The notes: generated from the letters alone by a model not told the origin. Counted from the stretch's first letter, positions 18,927-27,971 are shown. The stretch: DNA of 64,000 nt from Agrobacterium sp. RAC06 (GCF_001713475.1 NZ_CP016499.1:2170001-2234000), one strand, 5' to 3'. Numbers and translations are program-made.

Positions 18927-20579
18927 TCACCCTCCGAGCCCGGCGATATGGACCGGGAAGCCAAAATCGGCGGGTTCGTCTGCCATCGTTTCCGGAGCGG
19001 CATAAGCGGTGGCGACCGCAACCGGTGCCCTCTGTTCGCGCTGACCGGAAAGCTGGATGCGACCGGCTGCACTGGGCGTCCGACGGGTCTGCCGCTCGAT
19101 GTGAAATTCACGGATCGTCGCACCCAGTTCCAGGATGACCTTGTGCAAATCGTCCGTGCCCTGGCTCGACTGGCGCGCGACGGTTGCGGTGTTACCGATG
19201 TCGACGCCTAGCGCAGCGACCGTTCCGGCAATGCCGGCGAGCTCGCTGGCCTGGCGGTCGGTCGTGGCGGCCATGTCCGACACGGTTCCGCTGATATCGC
19301 CGACCTGGAGCACGATGTCGGCGATTGCGCCTTGTGTCTTCGCCACCATTTCCACACCGGCTTCGACCTGGTTTTTCGTCGTCGCGACCAGCGTCTTGAT
19401 TTCACGGGCAGCGTCGGCGGAGCGCTGGGCGAGTGCGCGGACTTCCTGAGCGACGACGGCAAAGCCACGGCCACTGTCGCCGGCACGCGCAGCCTCGATC
19501 CCGGCGTTCAGCGCCAGAAGGTTCGTCTGGAAGGCGATCTCGTCGATCGCTCCGATGATGTGGCCGATCTGCTCGGCAGATGCTTCGATGTCGGCCATGG
19601 CGGAAATCGCCTGCCCGACGACCTCGCCACTCGACTGAACGGAGTTTCTGGTCGCGGCAACCGTGGCTTCCGCGCGCTTCGTCTGCCCGGCACTTTCGCG
19701 CACGCTGCTGGTGAGGTCCTGCAGGGCACGGCTCGTCTCGTCCAGCGCACCGGATTGATCCTCGGCGCGGTTCGCATAGGTACGGGCAGTTTCGGCCATT
19801 CGACCGGTTGCGTCTCGGGCGACTGCGAGCTTCTCCTCGGAGGAGAGGAAGGCGGTCTGGAGCTGCTCGAGCGCCTCATTCATGCGACCTGCGAGGTCAG
19901 CATAGGCTTCCGGCACATCTGCTGCAGTGCGGGCGGTCAAATCGCCTGATGCCAGCGCATCGACGACCGGGCCGAACACGCCTTCGAATTCGGCGCGATC
20001 ATGTTCCCGCTGGGCTGCGAGATCGCGATGGTGTTTCAGGCGCAATTCGTTGAAGCGAAGCGATACCGCTATCTCGACATCGACCATCACCAGCCGGACA
20101 AGGGCGGCGACCAGATCGGAAACTTCCTTTTGGCGACGGCGGCTCGACGGCAGCAGGCCGGAACCCGTCGCTTCTCCGATCGCGCTCGCCACCAGATGCT
20201 CCAGTACCACCGCGTGTCCCGCCACGTGCCAGCGCGGATCGAGACCCATGCGGCTTTCGCTGTCGGAGAGAACCTTTACCCGTTCGGCATAGAGCGCATC
20301 GAAGCGGGCATCGGTGAGGACATCCCAGTGGGATGAAAGAAGATCGTGAAGCCGGTCATACTGGCGTTCACTGCTGAACACGCGCGCTGCATCCGGAGAG
20401 GACTGGAGGCGTTGGAAAAGATCGCGAAGGGCCGTCTTCAAGGGCTGAGAGAGAACATGGCGGTTCTGACGGAGAAGCTCACACTGGGCCTCGTCGAGGC
20501 CGGCAAAGCGCAAGCGATCGCGCAGGCTGCCTGCCTGTGATCCTGTCGCCCGCTCCGTGGACATCCCCTGACCCGTCAT
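18927..20579 (-). CDS. icpA: Soluble globin-coupled chemoreceptor IcpA
   Basis: 550 residues with no membrane segment. Residues about 20-185 look like a protoglobin sensor (YAERVKVL then [14 protein letters not shown]). A linker follows, then a standard MCP signalling hairpin ([20 protein letters not shown]) at about 345-365. In heme-binding globin-coupled sensors the residue two before R-I-G-L is a proximal His; here it is Glu108. There is no C-terminal receptor pentapeptide for CheR docking. It is the first gene of the che operon. ATG 20579 is preceded by GGGACG; ATG 20564 is possible. Confidence 0.9.
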   Translation of the reverse strand: MTGQGMSTERATGSQAGSLRDRLRFAGLDEAQCELLRQNRHVLSQPLKTALRDLFQRLQSSPDAARVFSSERQYDRLHDLLSSHWDVLTDARFDALYAERVKVLSDSESRMGLDPRWHVAGHAVVLEHLVASAIGEATGSGLLPSSRRRQKEVSDLVAALVRLVMVDVEIAVSLRFNELRLKHHRDLAAQREHDRAEFEGVFGPVVDALASGDLTARTAADVPEAYADLAGRMNEALEQLQTAFLSSEEKLAVARDATGRMAETARTYANRAEDQSGALDETSRALQDLTSSVRESAGQTKRAEATVAATRNSVQSSGEVVGQAISAMADIEASAEQIGHIIGAIDEIAFQTNLLALNAGIEAARAGDSGRGFAVVAQEVRALAQRSADAAREIKTLVATTKNQVEAGVEMVAKTQGAIADIVLQVGDISGTVSDMAATTDRQASELAGIAGTVAALGVDIGNTATVARQSSQGTDDLHKVILELGATIREFHIERQTRRTPSAAGRIQLSGQREQRAPVAVATAYAAPETMADEPADFGFPVHIAGLGG

Positions 20580-20927
20580 TCGTCCCGCACTATGGCCGCC
20601 TGTACGGCGGACCTTCCGTCGCTCGACAGTGCTGCAGGCCAGATGGCGGAGGAAAGAGTGCTCGGGAACCCGCTCCCGTTGCCGTCCGCATCATGGTCTG
20701 ACAGCTCATCGAACTGTTTCCATGTGAAATACAGACCGGACCAGAACCGGTACGACGGGATGGCGTCATGCCCGAAGGAAACTCTCAAGCGAGTCCCACT
20801 CCGACGTGTCACCCAATCTTTATGGTTAATTCCTTGCTTGAAGGTTAATGAAATCTCCACTTCAAGCCGCAATCCCTAATATGAGGAAATAACGTTCCAT
20901 CCCCATATGCCGGAGGTTGCAGACGGC
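20580..20927. promoter_or_regulatory. Non-coding region between icpA (che operon) and ku1
   Basis: About 350 bases with no convincing gene; it must carry the leftward che operon promoter. Two features stand out: a direct repeat GGTTAAT at 20824-20830 and 20843-20849, and a perfect eight-base inverted repeat GCTTGAAG (20836-20843) / CTTCAAGC (20860-20867). Local composition near 20815-20895 is AT-rich against the background. Any assignment to a specific regulator would be guesswork. Confidence 0.5.
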
Positions 20928-20953
20928 GGAACAAAGCCGCACTCCGCGTCGTT
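20928..20953 (+). promoter_or_regulatory. EcfG-type stress promoter for ku1-ligD
   Basis: GGAAC (20928-20932), 17 bases, CGTT (20950-20953) matches the alphaproteobacterial EcfG/RpoE2 consensus GGAAC-N16/17-CGTT exactly. Transcription would begin near 20960, about 20 bases before the ku1 GTG. Confidence 0.7.
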
Positions 20954-20979
20954 GCGCCGAAAAGCAACAGGAGTGGAAC

Positions 20980-21819
20980 GTGAGCGCACGGGCTATCTGG
21001 AAAGGGCATCTTGCCATCGGCGATCTCGGATGCGCCGTTGCGCTCTACTCTGCGGTCAATGCGCAGGAGCGCACCTCCTTCCACATCATCAACCGAGATA
21101 CCGGGAACCGCGTCCGACGCGAATATGTCGATGAGGACAGCGGTCGGCCTGTCGGCAAGGACGATCTCGTTAAGGGGTACGATACGACAGAGGGCCAGAC
21201 CGTCATTCTCGAGCCTGACGAGATCCGCGATGCCGTTCCCGAAAGCGACAAGCGTCTGGAACTGTCGGCTTTTCTGGATTGCGACAAGATCGATACCCTC
21301 TACTTGGAGCGTCCGTATTTCCTGGCGCCGGCCGATCGGCAATCCGTTGAGGCTTATGACCTGATCCGCAGTACCATGGAAACGCAAGGTGTCGCTGCGA
21401 TTGCCAGGACCGTTCTGTTTCGCAGGGTCCGGAGCGTGCTTGTCAGACCTCAGGGACGCGGGCTGATCGCGACGACCCTCAATTATGACTACGAGGTCCG
21501 GGATCCGGCCGAGAGCTTTTCCGACATTTCCAAGGTCCGGATCGACAAGGAAATGATGGATCTTGCGCGTCACATCATCAGCACAAAGATGGGGGAATTC
21601 GACCCGGGCCAGTATGAGGACCGGTATGAGGCGGCCCTGACGGAGCTCGTGAAGGCCAAGATCGCAGGGCGCAAACCGAAGAAGCTGCCGAAGCGGAAAC
21701 CGGAGAACGTCACCAGCCTGCTAGACGCACTGCGCAAGAGTGCCGGCGGCAAGGAGGAGAAATCCGCACCGAAGCGGGAGACGGCTGCGGCTACCACAAA
21801 GCAGAAGAAGGCGAGCTGA
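20980..21819 (+). CDS. ku: NHEJ end-binding protein Ku (first copy)
   Basis: 279 residues beginning at GTG 20980, with AGGAG six bases upstream. The bacterial Ku core runs to about residue 230 (ARAIWKGHLAIG at the start; YFLAPADRQSVEAYDLI in the middle). The C-terminal tail is rich in K, R and A, as in many Ku proteins that contact DNA and LigD. Ku homodimers bind double-strand breaks and recruit LigD. It is followed after two bases by ligD, and an EcfG-type promoter lies upstream. Confidence 0.95.
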   Translation: MSARAIWKGHLAIGDLGCAVALYSAVNAQERTSFHIINRDTGNRVRREYVDEDSGRPVGKDDLVKGYDTTEGQTVILEPDEIRDAVPESDKRLELSAFLDCDKIDTLYLERPYFLAPADRQSVEAYDLIRSTMETQGVAAIARTVLFRRVRSVLVRPQGRGLIATTLNYDYEVRDPAESFSDISKVRIDKEMMDLARHIISTKMGEFDPGQYEDRYEAALTELVKAKIAGRKPKKLPKRKPENVTSLLDALRKSAGGKEEKSAPKRETAAATTKQKKAS

Positions 21820-21821
21820 CC

Positions 21822-24410
21822 ATGTCGCTCTCCGAGTATCGCCGCAAACGCGACTTCAAGGCCACGCCGGAACCGAAGGCCGCAAAGGTCACGAGCAAGG
21901 GCAACAGTTTCGTCATCCAGAAACATGCGGCCAGACGCCTGCATTACGACCTGCGTCTGGAAATGGACGGTGTGCTGAAAAGCTGGGCCGTCACGCGCGG
22001 TCCGAGCCTCGTGCCGGGCGAGAAGCGGCTGGCGGTGCATGTGGAGGATCACCCTCTCGCTTACGGCGACTTCGAAGGTGTCATCCCGCCCGGACAATAC
22101 GGATCCGGCGAAGTGATCGTCTGGGACCGTGGTACGTGGGAACCGCTCCACGACACCGGCAAAGGTTACAAGAAGGGCCACCTCGAGTTCACGCTGAAGG
22201 GCGAGAAACTCGGCGGACACTGGCATCTGGTGCGCATGGCGCGCAAGGAAGACGAAACACGCGAGAACTGGCTGTTGATCAAGGGAGAAGACGAGGCGGC
22301 ACGGCAACCGGATGATCCCGACATCATCGAGGAGAAGCCGCTTTCGGTGAAGAGCGGCCGATCGATCGAAAGTCTGAAGGGCGATGGCAAGGCTGCCGTC
22401 TGGAACTCACGCAAGACGTCAAAATCATCCAAGACAGGGAAGACGCCAGCAACTCGCCATGCCTCTTCCAGCCAGAGTGGCTCTAAGATCAAGGGGACAA
22501 AGCCAGGCAGCCTCCCGGAGTTTCTGCCGCCTGCCCTTGCGCGCCTGGTCAAGTCGGCCCCCAAGGGTGATCGATGGTTGCACGAAATCAAGCTGGACGG
22601 TTACCGGATCCAGGCACGGATCGATCATGGTCGGGTGCAGCTATTGACGCGGACGGGTCTGGACTGGACGGAGCGCTTCGGTGAGCGGATCGCATCGGCC
22701 CTCAAGGGGCTGCCTGTTCAGACCGCGCTGCTCGATGGTGAAATCGTGGTCGAGAGCGGCAATGGCAGCAGCGACTTTTCCCTGCTGCAGCAGGATCTGA
22801 GCGACGGTCGCGATGATCGCTTCACACACTACCTCTTCGATATCATGTATCTTGACGGAGAGGATCTGACGGGTGCCTCGCTCAGGGACCGCAAGGCAGT
22901 GCTGGAGTCATTGATCAGCGAGGTCAGCCTACCGCTCAAATATTCCAGCCATTTCGACGAGAGCGGTGATCTCGTCCTCAAACATGCCTGCCGCCTCAGT
23001 CTCGAAGGGGTGATCTCCAAGGTCGCCGATGCGCCCTATCGGTCCGGCCGCGGACGGGATTGGGTCAAGTCGAAATGTACGGCCCGCCAGGAACTGATCA
23101 TCGGCGGCTATGTGCCCTCCTCCGTTTCAGACAAGGCCATCGGTTCTCTGATCATGGGCGTCAACGAAGTGGACGGACTGCGCCATGTCGGGCGTGTTGG
23201 CACCGGATACAGCCGAACGCTGGCCCGGCAGATATTCACCAAGCTTCAGCCACTGTTGCGCGACAAGAGCCCGTTTAAAGACAAGCTGACGGGCACCGAA
23301 CGAAAGGACGCGGTTTTCGTCGAGCCGGAGATTGTCGCCGAGATCGAGTTTCGCGGATGGACGGGAGACGCTCACCTGCGCCATGCCTCCTTCCGGGGGC
23401 TGCGCGAGGACAAGGCCGCACGGGACGTGGTCCAGGAGGCGCCGACGGAAACTGCATCGACCAAGAAGGCAGGGGCTGGCAAGACTGGCTCGTCAACGGA
23501 CAGGAAGAAAAAGGCCGAAGCGCAGGCTGCACGCCGTGCCATTACCCTGACACATCCCGACCGGCTCTATTGGCCTGAGGCCGGCGTCACGAAGGAAGGG
23601 CTTGCGGACTACTACGCCATGGTCTGGCCCCGTATCGCCCCGTTCATCGTCGACCGACCACTCGCCTTGTTGCGATGCCCCGAGGGGCACGAGAAGACGT
23701 GCTTTTTCCAGAAGCATGGGTGGCGTGGCATGCGCAAGGAGATCATCACCATCCGCGACCCGAAAGACGACGAGGGTCACGTTGGAATCCACGATATCGA
23801 AGGGCTGTTGTCCCTGGTGCAGGGGGCGGCGCTCGAAATCCACCCCTGGGGCTCGCGAGCGGGCGATCTCGAGCGGCCCGACATGGTGAACATCGACCTC
23901 GATCCCGGTCCTGATGTCACCTGGGAACGGGTGATTGAAGCGGCCTTCGAGGTGCGTCAGCGCTTTGAAGAAATGGGCCTTACCGGTTTCGTCAAGACAT
24001 CCGGTGGGAAAGGCCTGCATGTGGTGGCGCCACTCAAACCGAAGGCGAAATGGCCTGAAGTCAAAGCGGCCATGAAGGCACTGGCGGACGGCATGAGCGC
24101 TGACAGTCCGACCGATTACGTCTCGACGGTCAGCAAGGCAAAACGCAAGGGAAAGATCCTGATCGACTATCTGCGCAATGGCAGGGGGGCAACGGCGGTC
24201 GCCCCCTATTCCACACGAGCCCGGGCCGGCGCTCCGGTGTCGATGCCGCTCGCGTTCGAGGAGTTGAGCCCCCACATCCTTCCCAACCATTTCACGGTCG
24301 AAAACGTGCCTGCGCGGCTGGCGAGCCTCGATGCCGATCCGTGGGCCGATTTCCGCAGGGCCGAAGCGCCGTTGGCATCAACAGACGGGAAAAAGAGGAA
24401 GACCCGCTAG
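21822..24410 (+). CDS. ligD: NHEJ multifunctional ligase LigD
   Basis: 862 residues in the order phosphoesterase, ligase, polymerase. The phosphoesterase domain is at about 30-160 (HAARRLHYDLRLEMDG). The ligase domain is at about 225-530, with adenylation Lys257 in EIKLDGYR. The polymerase/primase domain is at about 565-850, with the metal-binding D-x-D at 692-694 (NIDLDPGP). Linkers around residues 195-225 and 535-565 are rich in K, S, T and A. It processes and seals ends held by Ku. It begins two bases after ku1 stops and converges with ku2. Confidence 0.97.
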   Translation: MSLSEYRRKRDFKATPEPKAAKVTSKGNSFVIQKHAARRLHYDLRLEMDGVLKSWAVTRGPSLVPGEKRLAVHVEDHPLAYGDFEGVIPPGQYGSGEVIVWDRGTWEPLHDTGKGYKKGHLEFTLKGEKLGGHWHLVRMARKEDETRENWLLIKGEDEAARQPDDPDIIEEKPLSVKSGRSIESLKGDGKAAVWNSRKTSKSSKTGKTPATRHASSSQSGSKIKGTKPGSLPEFLPPALARLVKSAPKGDRWLHEIKLDGYRIQARIDHGRVQLLTRTGLDWTERFGERIASALKGLPVQTALLDGEIVVESGNGSSDFSLLQQDLSDGRDDRFTHYLFDIMYLDGEDLTGASLRDRKAVLESLISEVSLPLKYSSHFDESGDLVLKHACRLSLEGVISKVADAPYRSGRGRDWVKSKCTARQELIIGGYVPSSVSDKAIGSLIMGVNEVDGLRHVGRVGTGYSRTLARQIFTKLQPLLRDKSPFKDKLTGTERKDAVFVEPEIVAEIEFRGWTGDAHLRHASFRGLREDKAARDVVQEAPTETASTKKAGAGKTGSSTDRKKKAEAQAARRAITLTHPDRLYWPEAGVTKEGLADYYAMVWPRIAPFIVDRPLALLRCPEGHEKTCFFQKHGWRGMRKEIITIRDPKDDEGHVGIHDIEGLLSLVQGAALEIHPWGSRAGDLERPDMVNIDLDPGPDVTWERVIEAAFEVRQRFEEMGLTGFVKTSGGKGLHVVAPLKPKAKWPEVKAAMKALADGMSADSPTDYVSTVSKAKRKGKILIDYLRNGRGATAVAPYSTRARAGAPVSMPLAFEELSPHILPNHFTVENVPARLASLDADPWADFRRAEAPLASTDGKKRKTR

Positions 24411-24417
24411 GGAACGG

Positions 24418-25224
24418 CTATTTCCGCGTCGTCTTTTTCTCGGAGGCAAGGCTTCGTTTGAGGGCCTCCATGATGTCGATGACATTGTCCTTGCGCTCCG
24501 GCTCTGCCGCTGTCTTCGGCTTCGTCCGCCTGGACTTCTTCGTGCGGCTTTCGATGATTTCGTGCAGGCGCTCCTCGACCGGATCCCGGACCAGCTTCGG
24601 ATCCCAGTCTCTGAGGCGCGCCTCCATCAGCTTCTTCATCATGGTCTTGGCACTGGCAGAGACTTCGGAACGGCCTGCCTGCTTGAAGAAGGGATCGGGT
24701 TCGCGAACCTCGTCGCCATAGCGCATCGTCCAGACGACCATGCCGTCGTCGCGGGGAACGAGCAGCACGTCATGTTCGCGGCGATAGAGTACGAGACGGG
24801 CGATGCCGCCGGTGTCGGTCTTACGCATGGCTTCGCGGATGACCGCGAAGGCTTCCTCGCTCACCTTGTCGGCGGGCGCGAGATAGTGCGGACTGTCGTA
24901 CCAGATCCAGCCGATCGAGCTGCGAGGGACGAAGCTTTCAATGTCGATCGTCCGTGTGCTTTCCAGCGCCACATCATCGAGTTCGTCGTCCTCGAACAGA
25001 ACGTAATCGTCCTCGCTGCGCTCGTAGCCCTTCACCTGATCTTCATCGTCGACGGGCTTGCCGGTTTCGGCATCGACATAGCGGCTTACAACCCGGTTGC
25101 CGGTCTTGCGATTGATGTTGTGAAAACGAAGCTTGCTGCTTTCGGTGACGGCGGGTGTCATCGCCACCCGACAGGTCACGAGGGAGAGTTTCAGATAGCC
25201 TTTCCAGAACGCGCGCTGCACCAT
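24418..25224 (-). CDS. ku: NHEJ end-binding protein Ku (second copy)
   Basis: 268 residues from ATG 25224, with GGGAGG nine bases upstream. The Ku core is clear (QRAFWKGYLKLSLV; PHYLAPADKVSEEAFAVI), and a basic tail ends in KKTTRK. It is only moderately similar to the first Ku, so the two may form distinct homodimers or a heterodimer, as reported for paired Ku proteins in Sinorhizobium. It converges with ligD (seven bases between stops) and carries its own EcfG-type promoter. The frame is open up to 25614, but the upstream part lacks Ku similarity. Confidence 0.95.
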   Translation of the reverse strand: MVQRAFWKGYLKLSLVTCRVAMTPAVTESSKLRFHNINRKTGNRVVSRYVDAETGKPVDDEDQVKGYERSEDDYVLFEDDELDDVALESTRTIDIESFVPRSSIGWIWYDSPHYLAPADKVSEEAFAVIREAMRKTDTGGIARLVLYRREHDVLLVPRDDGMVVWTMRYGDEVREPDPFFKQAGRSEVSASAKTMMKKLMEARLRDWDPKLVRDPVEERLHEIIESRTKKSRRTKPKTAAEPERKDNVIDIMEALKRSLASEKKTTRK

Positions 25225-25269
25225 TTGCCCAACCTCCCGAACGGCATCAGCCGCGGCACTGCCACTGAA

Positions 25270-25294
25270 AACGCCCCCGGCAAGGAACGGTTCC
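25270..25294 (-). promoter_or_regulatory. EcfG-type stress promoter for ku2
   Basis: On the minus strand GGAAC (25294-25290), 16 bases, CGTT (25273-25270): a full match to the EcfG consensus. Transcription would start near 25263, about 40 bases before the ku2 ATG. Confidence 0.72.
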
Positions 25295-25323
25295 GATGAG
25301 CGCTCAAATCGCCAGTTGCAACG

Positions 25324-25348
25324 GGAACCGATTGCCCCTGATGGCGTT
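25324..25348 (+). promoter_or_regulatory. EcfG-type stress promoter for the DUF2934-glgA unit
   Basis: GGAAC (25324-25328), 16 bases, CGTT (25345-25348) on the plus strand, a full match to the EcfG consensus. It lies back-to-back with the ku2 promoter, with 29 bases between the two -35 boxes. The leader to the DUF2934 ATG would be about 155 bases. Confidence 0.68.
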
Positions 25349-25511
25349 CCTCTCTTGCCTGTTCCTCTCCAATGATGAGCCGGAGGATTTGAAGTCGGTA
25401 TGGGGGTATCGAAGACAGATCTGACCGGGGAGCCGGCGGGTGCGACGAGACCGCACTCGGCCGAATACGATTGCGTGCGGAACGTGCAATGGGCGACGAC
25501 GGAGAATTGCC

Positions 25512-25775
25512 ATGCCTGAACGAGACTATGACTGGATTGCCCGGCGGGCCTATTCGCTGTGGGAAGAGGAAGGCCGTCCCGATGGTCGGGACGAAGCTCA
25601 TTGGCAGACAGCACTCACCGACTGGGAAACCCTGCAGGCAGCAGCACGCCAGACCACGGCCAAGTCCGGCCGCCGGATCGCAGAGGCCCAGACTTCGGCA
25701 GAGCAAGAAGGTCTTGTCATCACCGAGGAACCGGTTCGTCCGGCCAAAAAGGCGGTAAGGAGCCGGAAAGGGTGA
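25512..25775 (+). CDS. Small DUF2934 protein
   Basis: 87 residues from ATG 25512 with GGAGA six bases upstream. The N-terminal 35 residues (DWIARRAYSLWEEEGRPDG then H-W) are the DUF2934 motif, common in small rhizobial proteins of unknown function. The C-terminus is basic. Its TGA overlaps the proposed glgA GTG, so the two appear coupled. Such proteins often occur beside glycogen/trehalose and stress genes; its role is unknown. Confidence 0.88.
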   Translation: MPERDYDWIARRAYSLWEEEGRPDGRDEAHWQTALTDWETLQAAARQTTAKSGRRIAEAQTSAEQEGLVITEEPVRPAKKAVRSRKG

Positions 25776-27355
25776 CCAAGGTGCCAGGAGGCGATCTTTC
25801 ATTGGCGCTCAGCCGGGCGCAATTCATCCAGCGGGTGCGGGACGCCTATCACCGGGACGAGGAAGAGCATCGCCCGGGCCGTCACTACCCGACGAGGGTT
25901 CCCTTGCATGTGCTGGCGGTCACCTCGGAAATCTATCCGCTGATCAAGACCGGCGGTCTGGCGGACGTAACCGGAGCGCTGCCAAAGGCACTTTCCTCCT
26001 ATGGCATAGAAACCCATACGCTCGTGCCCGGATATCCGTCGATCCTCGCGCTCGCGCGTCTTCATCCGCCACTGATGGAGTTCGACGATCTGCTCGGCGA
26101 GAAGGCGACCTTGCGCCACCTGGAAATCGACGGCCTCAGCCTCTTCGTTCTTGATGCACCGACGCTCTATGATCGTCCCGGCGGTCCCTATGTCGACGAG
26201 CACGGCGTCGATCATGCCGACAACTGGAAGCGGTTTGCGGTGCTCTCGCTTGCCGGCGCCGAGATTGCGGCTGGGGTCTTGCCCGGCTGGAAGCCGGATC
26301 TGGTCCATACCCATGACTGGCAGTCTGCGCTGACCTCGGTCTATCTGCGGCAGATGGGCTCTGCCGTGCCTGTTGTGCTCACCATCCACAACCTCGCTTT
26401 CCAGGGGCAGTATTCGGCATCGCTGCTGCCGCAGATCGGTCTGCCGCCGGAGGTCTATTCCGTCGAGCAGATGGAGTATTTCGGCGACATCAGCTACCTC
26501 AAGGGTGGCCTGGTGACGGCCGATCACATCACCGTCGTCAGCCCCACCTATGCGCGCGAAATTCTCTCGCCGACCTTCGGCATGGGATTGGACGGTGTGC
26601 TGAATGCGCGCATGGACAGATTGCAGGGGATCGTCAACGGGATCGACAAGGAGGTCTGGAATCCGGCCACGGACCCCTACCTGCCCTTCCGCTACGATGT
26701 GAAGACGGTGCGCAACAAGAGGAATAACAAGGCCCTCCTGCTCGAACGCTTCAACCTGGAGCCGGGCGACGGTCCTCTCTTCTCCGCTGTAACCCGGATC
26801 ACGTGGCAAAAGGGCATGGACATGCTGGCCGAAGTCGCGGACGAGATCTTCTACCGGGGTGGGCGGCTCATCGTGCATGGCCAGGGTGACCACGACATCG
26901 AGGATGCCCTGAAGGCGACTGCGGCGCGCTTCCCGGGACGCATGGCAGTGTCGGTCGGCTACAGCGAGCCCACGGCGCATCTCATTCATGGCGGTTCCGA
27001 CGCAATTATTCAGCCGTCGCGTTTCGAGCCCTGCGGCCTCACTCAACTCTATGCGCTGCGTTACGGGTGCGTGCCCGTAGTATCACGCACCGGAGGCCTG
27101 TCCGAAACGATCATCGACGCCAATGATGCGGCGATTTCAGCCCGCGTGGCCACCGGCTTCCAGTTCCATCCGGTTCGACAGGAAGGGCTGCGCCATGCCT
27201 TGCGTCGCGCAATCGATGCCTATGGCGATAAGCGCCAATGGGCAAGGCTGCAGTTGCAGGCGATGCGTGCGGACTATTCCTGGGACCGCAGTGCCGAAAG
27301 CTATGCGGAAGTCTATGGAAGGCTGACGGAACCGAGTGCAGAGTTGCATCACTGA
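25772..27355 (+). CDS. glgA: Glycogen synthase GlgA (ADP-glucose type)
   Basis: Up to 527 residues. The GT5 family signature KTGGLADVTGALPKAL lies near residues 54-69, and the C-terminal donor-site helix region SRFEPCGLTQLYALRYG is intact. GlgA extends alpha-1,4-glucan from ADP-glucose. The start is uncertain. GTG 25772 has AAGGAG nine bases upstream and overlaps the previous stop. TTG 25802 follows AGGAGG. TTG 25903 would give the usual family N-terminus of about 480 residues. No glgB or glgC is nearby, which suggests a second, stress-linked glgA copy. A strong terminator follows. Confidence 0.93.
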   Translation: MTKVPGGDLSLALSRAQFIQRVRDAYHRDEEEHRPGRHYPTRVPLHVLAVTSEIYPLIKTGGLADVTGALPKALSSYGIETHTLVPGYPSILALARLHPPLMEFDDLLGEKATLRHLEIDGLSLFVLDAPTLYDRPGGPYVDEHGVDHADNWKRFAVLSLAGAEIAAGVLPGWKPDLVHTHDWQSALTSVYLRQMGSAVPVVLTIHNLAFQGQYSASLLPQIGLPPEVYSVEQMEYFGDISYLKGGLVTADHITVVSPTYAREILSPTFGMGLDGVLNARMDRLQGIVNGIDKEVWNPATDPYLPFRYDVKTVRNKRNNKALLLERFNLEPGDGPLFSAVTRITWQKGMDMLAEVADEIFYRGGRLIVHGQGDHDIEDALKATAARFPGRMAVSVGYSEPTAHLIHGGSDAIIQPSRFEPCGLTQLYALRYGCVPVVSRTGGLSETIIDANDAAISARVATGFQFHPVRQEGLRHALRRAIDAYGDKRQWARLQLQAMRADYSWDRSAESYAEVYGRLTEPSAELHH

Positions 27356-27373
27356 CCCGTGCTGTCATTCCAC

Positions 27374-27413
27374 ATGAACAGAGGGCCCGGAAGATACCGG
27401 GCCCTCTGTTCAT
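27374..27413. terminator. Bidirectional terminator after glgA
   Basis: A perfect 17-base inverted repeat: 27374-27390 pairs with 27397-27413 around the loop AAGATA. It is GC-rich at the tip, and T-rich sequence follows on the plus strand. It separates glgA from the leftward lipoprotein gene. Confidence 0.88.
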
Positions 27414-27427
27414 TTCAGGATCTGCGA

Positions 27428-27631
27428 TCAGGGATTTGTCCGTCCGCTCGGTCTGCTCTGGCCCGCACCACCCGTCCCCGTCTGCGGGGTGGGGTCCGGG
27501 TCGGTTTCCATCGCCGGCAAAGTACCCGGGGCCACATCCTGCTGCGAGTTAGTGGAGTTGTTGCTGCCATCGCCGCATGCGGTGAGCAATGCAAGGCCGG
27601 CAAAAACAGCCGTTGTCTTCGTCCAGGTCAT
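27428..27631 (-). CDS. Small secreted lipoprotein, unknown function
   Basis: 67 residues from ATG 27631. Residues 1-17 are a signal peptide ending in the lipobox LLTAC. The mature part is short, polar and rich in G, P, T and N, which suggests a disordered tether. Its start overlaps the stop of the upstream gene as ATGA, so both belong to one unit driven by the EcfG-like promoter at 27947-27971. Confidence 0.75.
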   Translation of the reverse strand: MTWTKTTAVFAGLALLTACGDGSNNSTNSQQDVAPGTLPAMETDPDPTPQTGTGGAGQSRPSGRTNP

Positions 27632-27906
27632 CTCCAATCCTCGCTGTGATAGTCGCCATCGCCGTTTAAGCGCTCACGAAAAGCTATGGTGCGTTCGAGT
27701 GCTGCAATGTCATCGCTGCTCGCCGGAACCGGGTCTTCGGCGATGGCCTCGAGTACAGCGGGGTCGATGGCGCCAGAGCGGATTGCCTGGCGCAGTGTTT
27801 CGCGTGTCTGCCGTTCCGCCTCCAGTTGGGCGAACAGCGCGACAATCAGCCGGTCACGCGGATCGGGGAAGCGACGCCAGCGTGGCGGACGCACCGTCTC
27901 GGACAT
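27628..27906 (-). CDS. Hypothetical small stress-island protein
   Basis: 92 residues from ATG 27906, with AAGGAG seven bases upstream. It is arginine-rich near the N-terminus (RPPRWRRFPDPRDR), then helical (ALFAQLEAERQTRETLRQAI). No domain is recognised. It has an EcfG-like promoter 40-65 bases upstream and is translationally coupled to the lipoprotein downstream. Confidence 0.72.
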   Translation of the reverse strand: MSETVRPPRWRRFPDPRDRLIVALFAQLEAERQTRETLRQAIRSGAIDPAVLEAIAEDPVPASSDDIAALERTIAFRERLNGDGDYHSEDWR

Positions 27907-27946
27907 GATCCACTCCTTTTCGACAGAAGAAATTACGCCTTCAGGA

Positions 27947-27971
27947 AACTTTTGGGGCGGCCCAATGTTCC
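27947..27971 (-). promoter_or_regulatory. EcfG-type promoter, overlapping a divergent weaker one
   Basis: Minus strand: GGAAC (27971-27967), 16 bases, AGTT (27950-27947), fitting GGAAC-N18-TT. Plus strand over the same bases: GGAAA (27944-27948), 17 bases, TGTT (27966-27969), one base off in the -35 box. The two would serve the divergent genes starting at 27906 and 28007. Confidence 0.55.

Noticed and set aside
20753..20782. Possible EcfG promoter AGAAC-N16-CGTC upstream of ku1
   Set aside because: It has two mismatches, while a perfect element lies much closer to the gene at 20928-20953.
24331..25299. Open frame opposite ku2
   Set aside because: ku2 has a promoter, ribosome site and Ku core; the other frame is a shadow.
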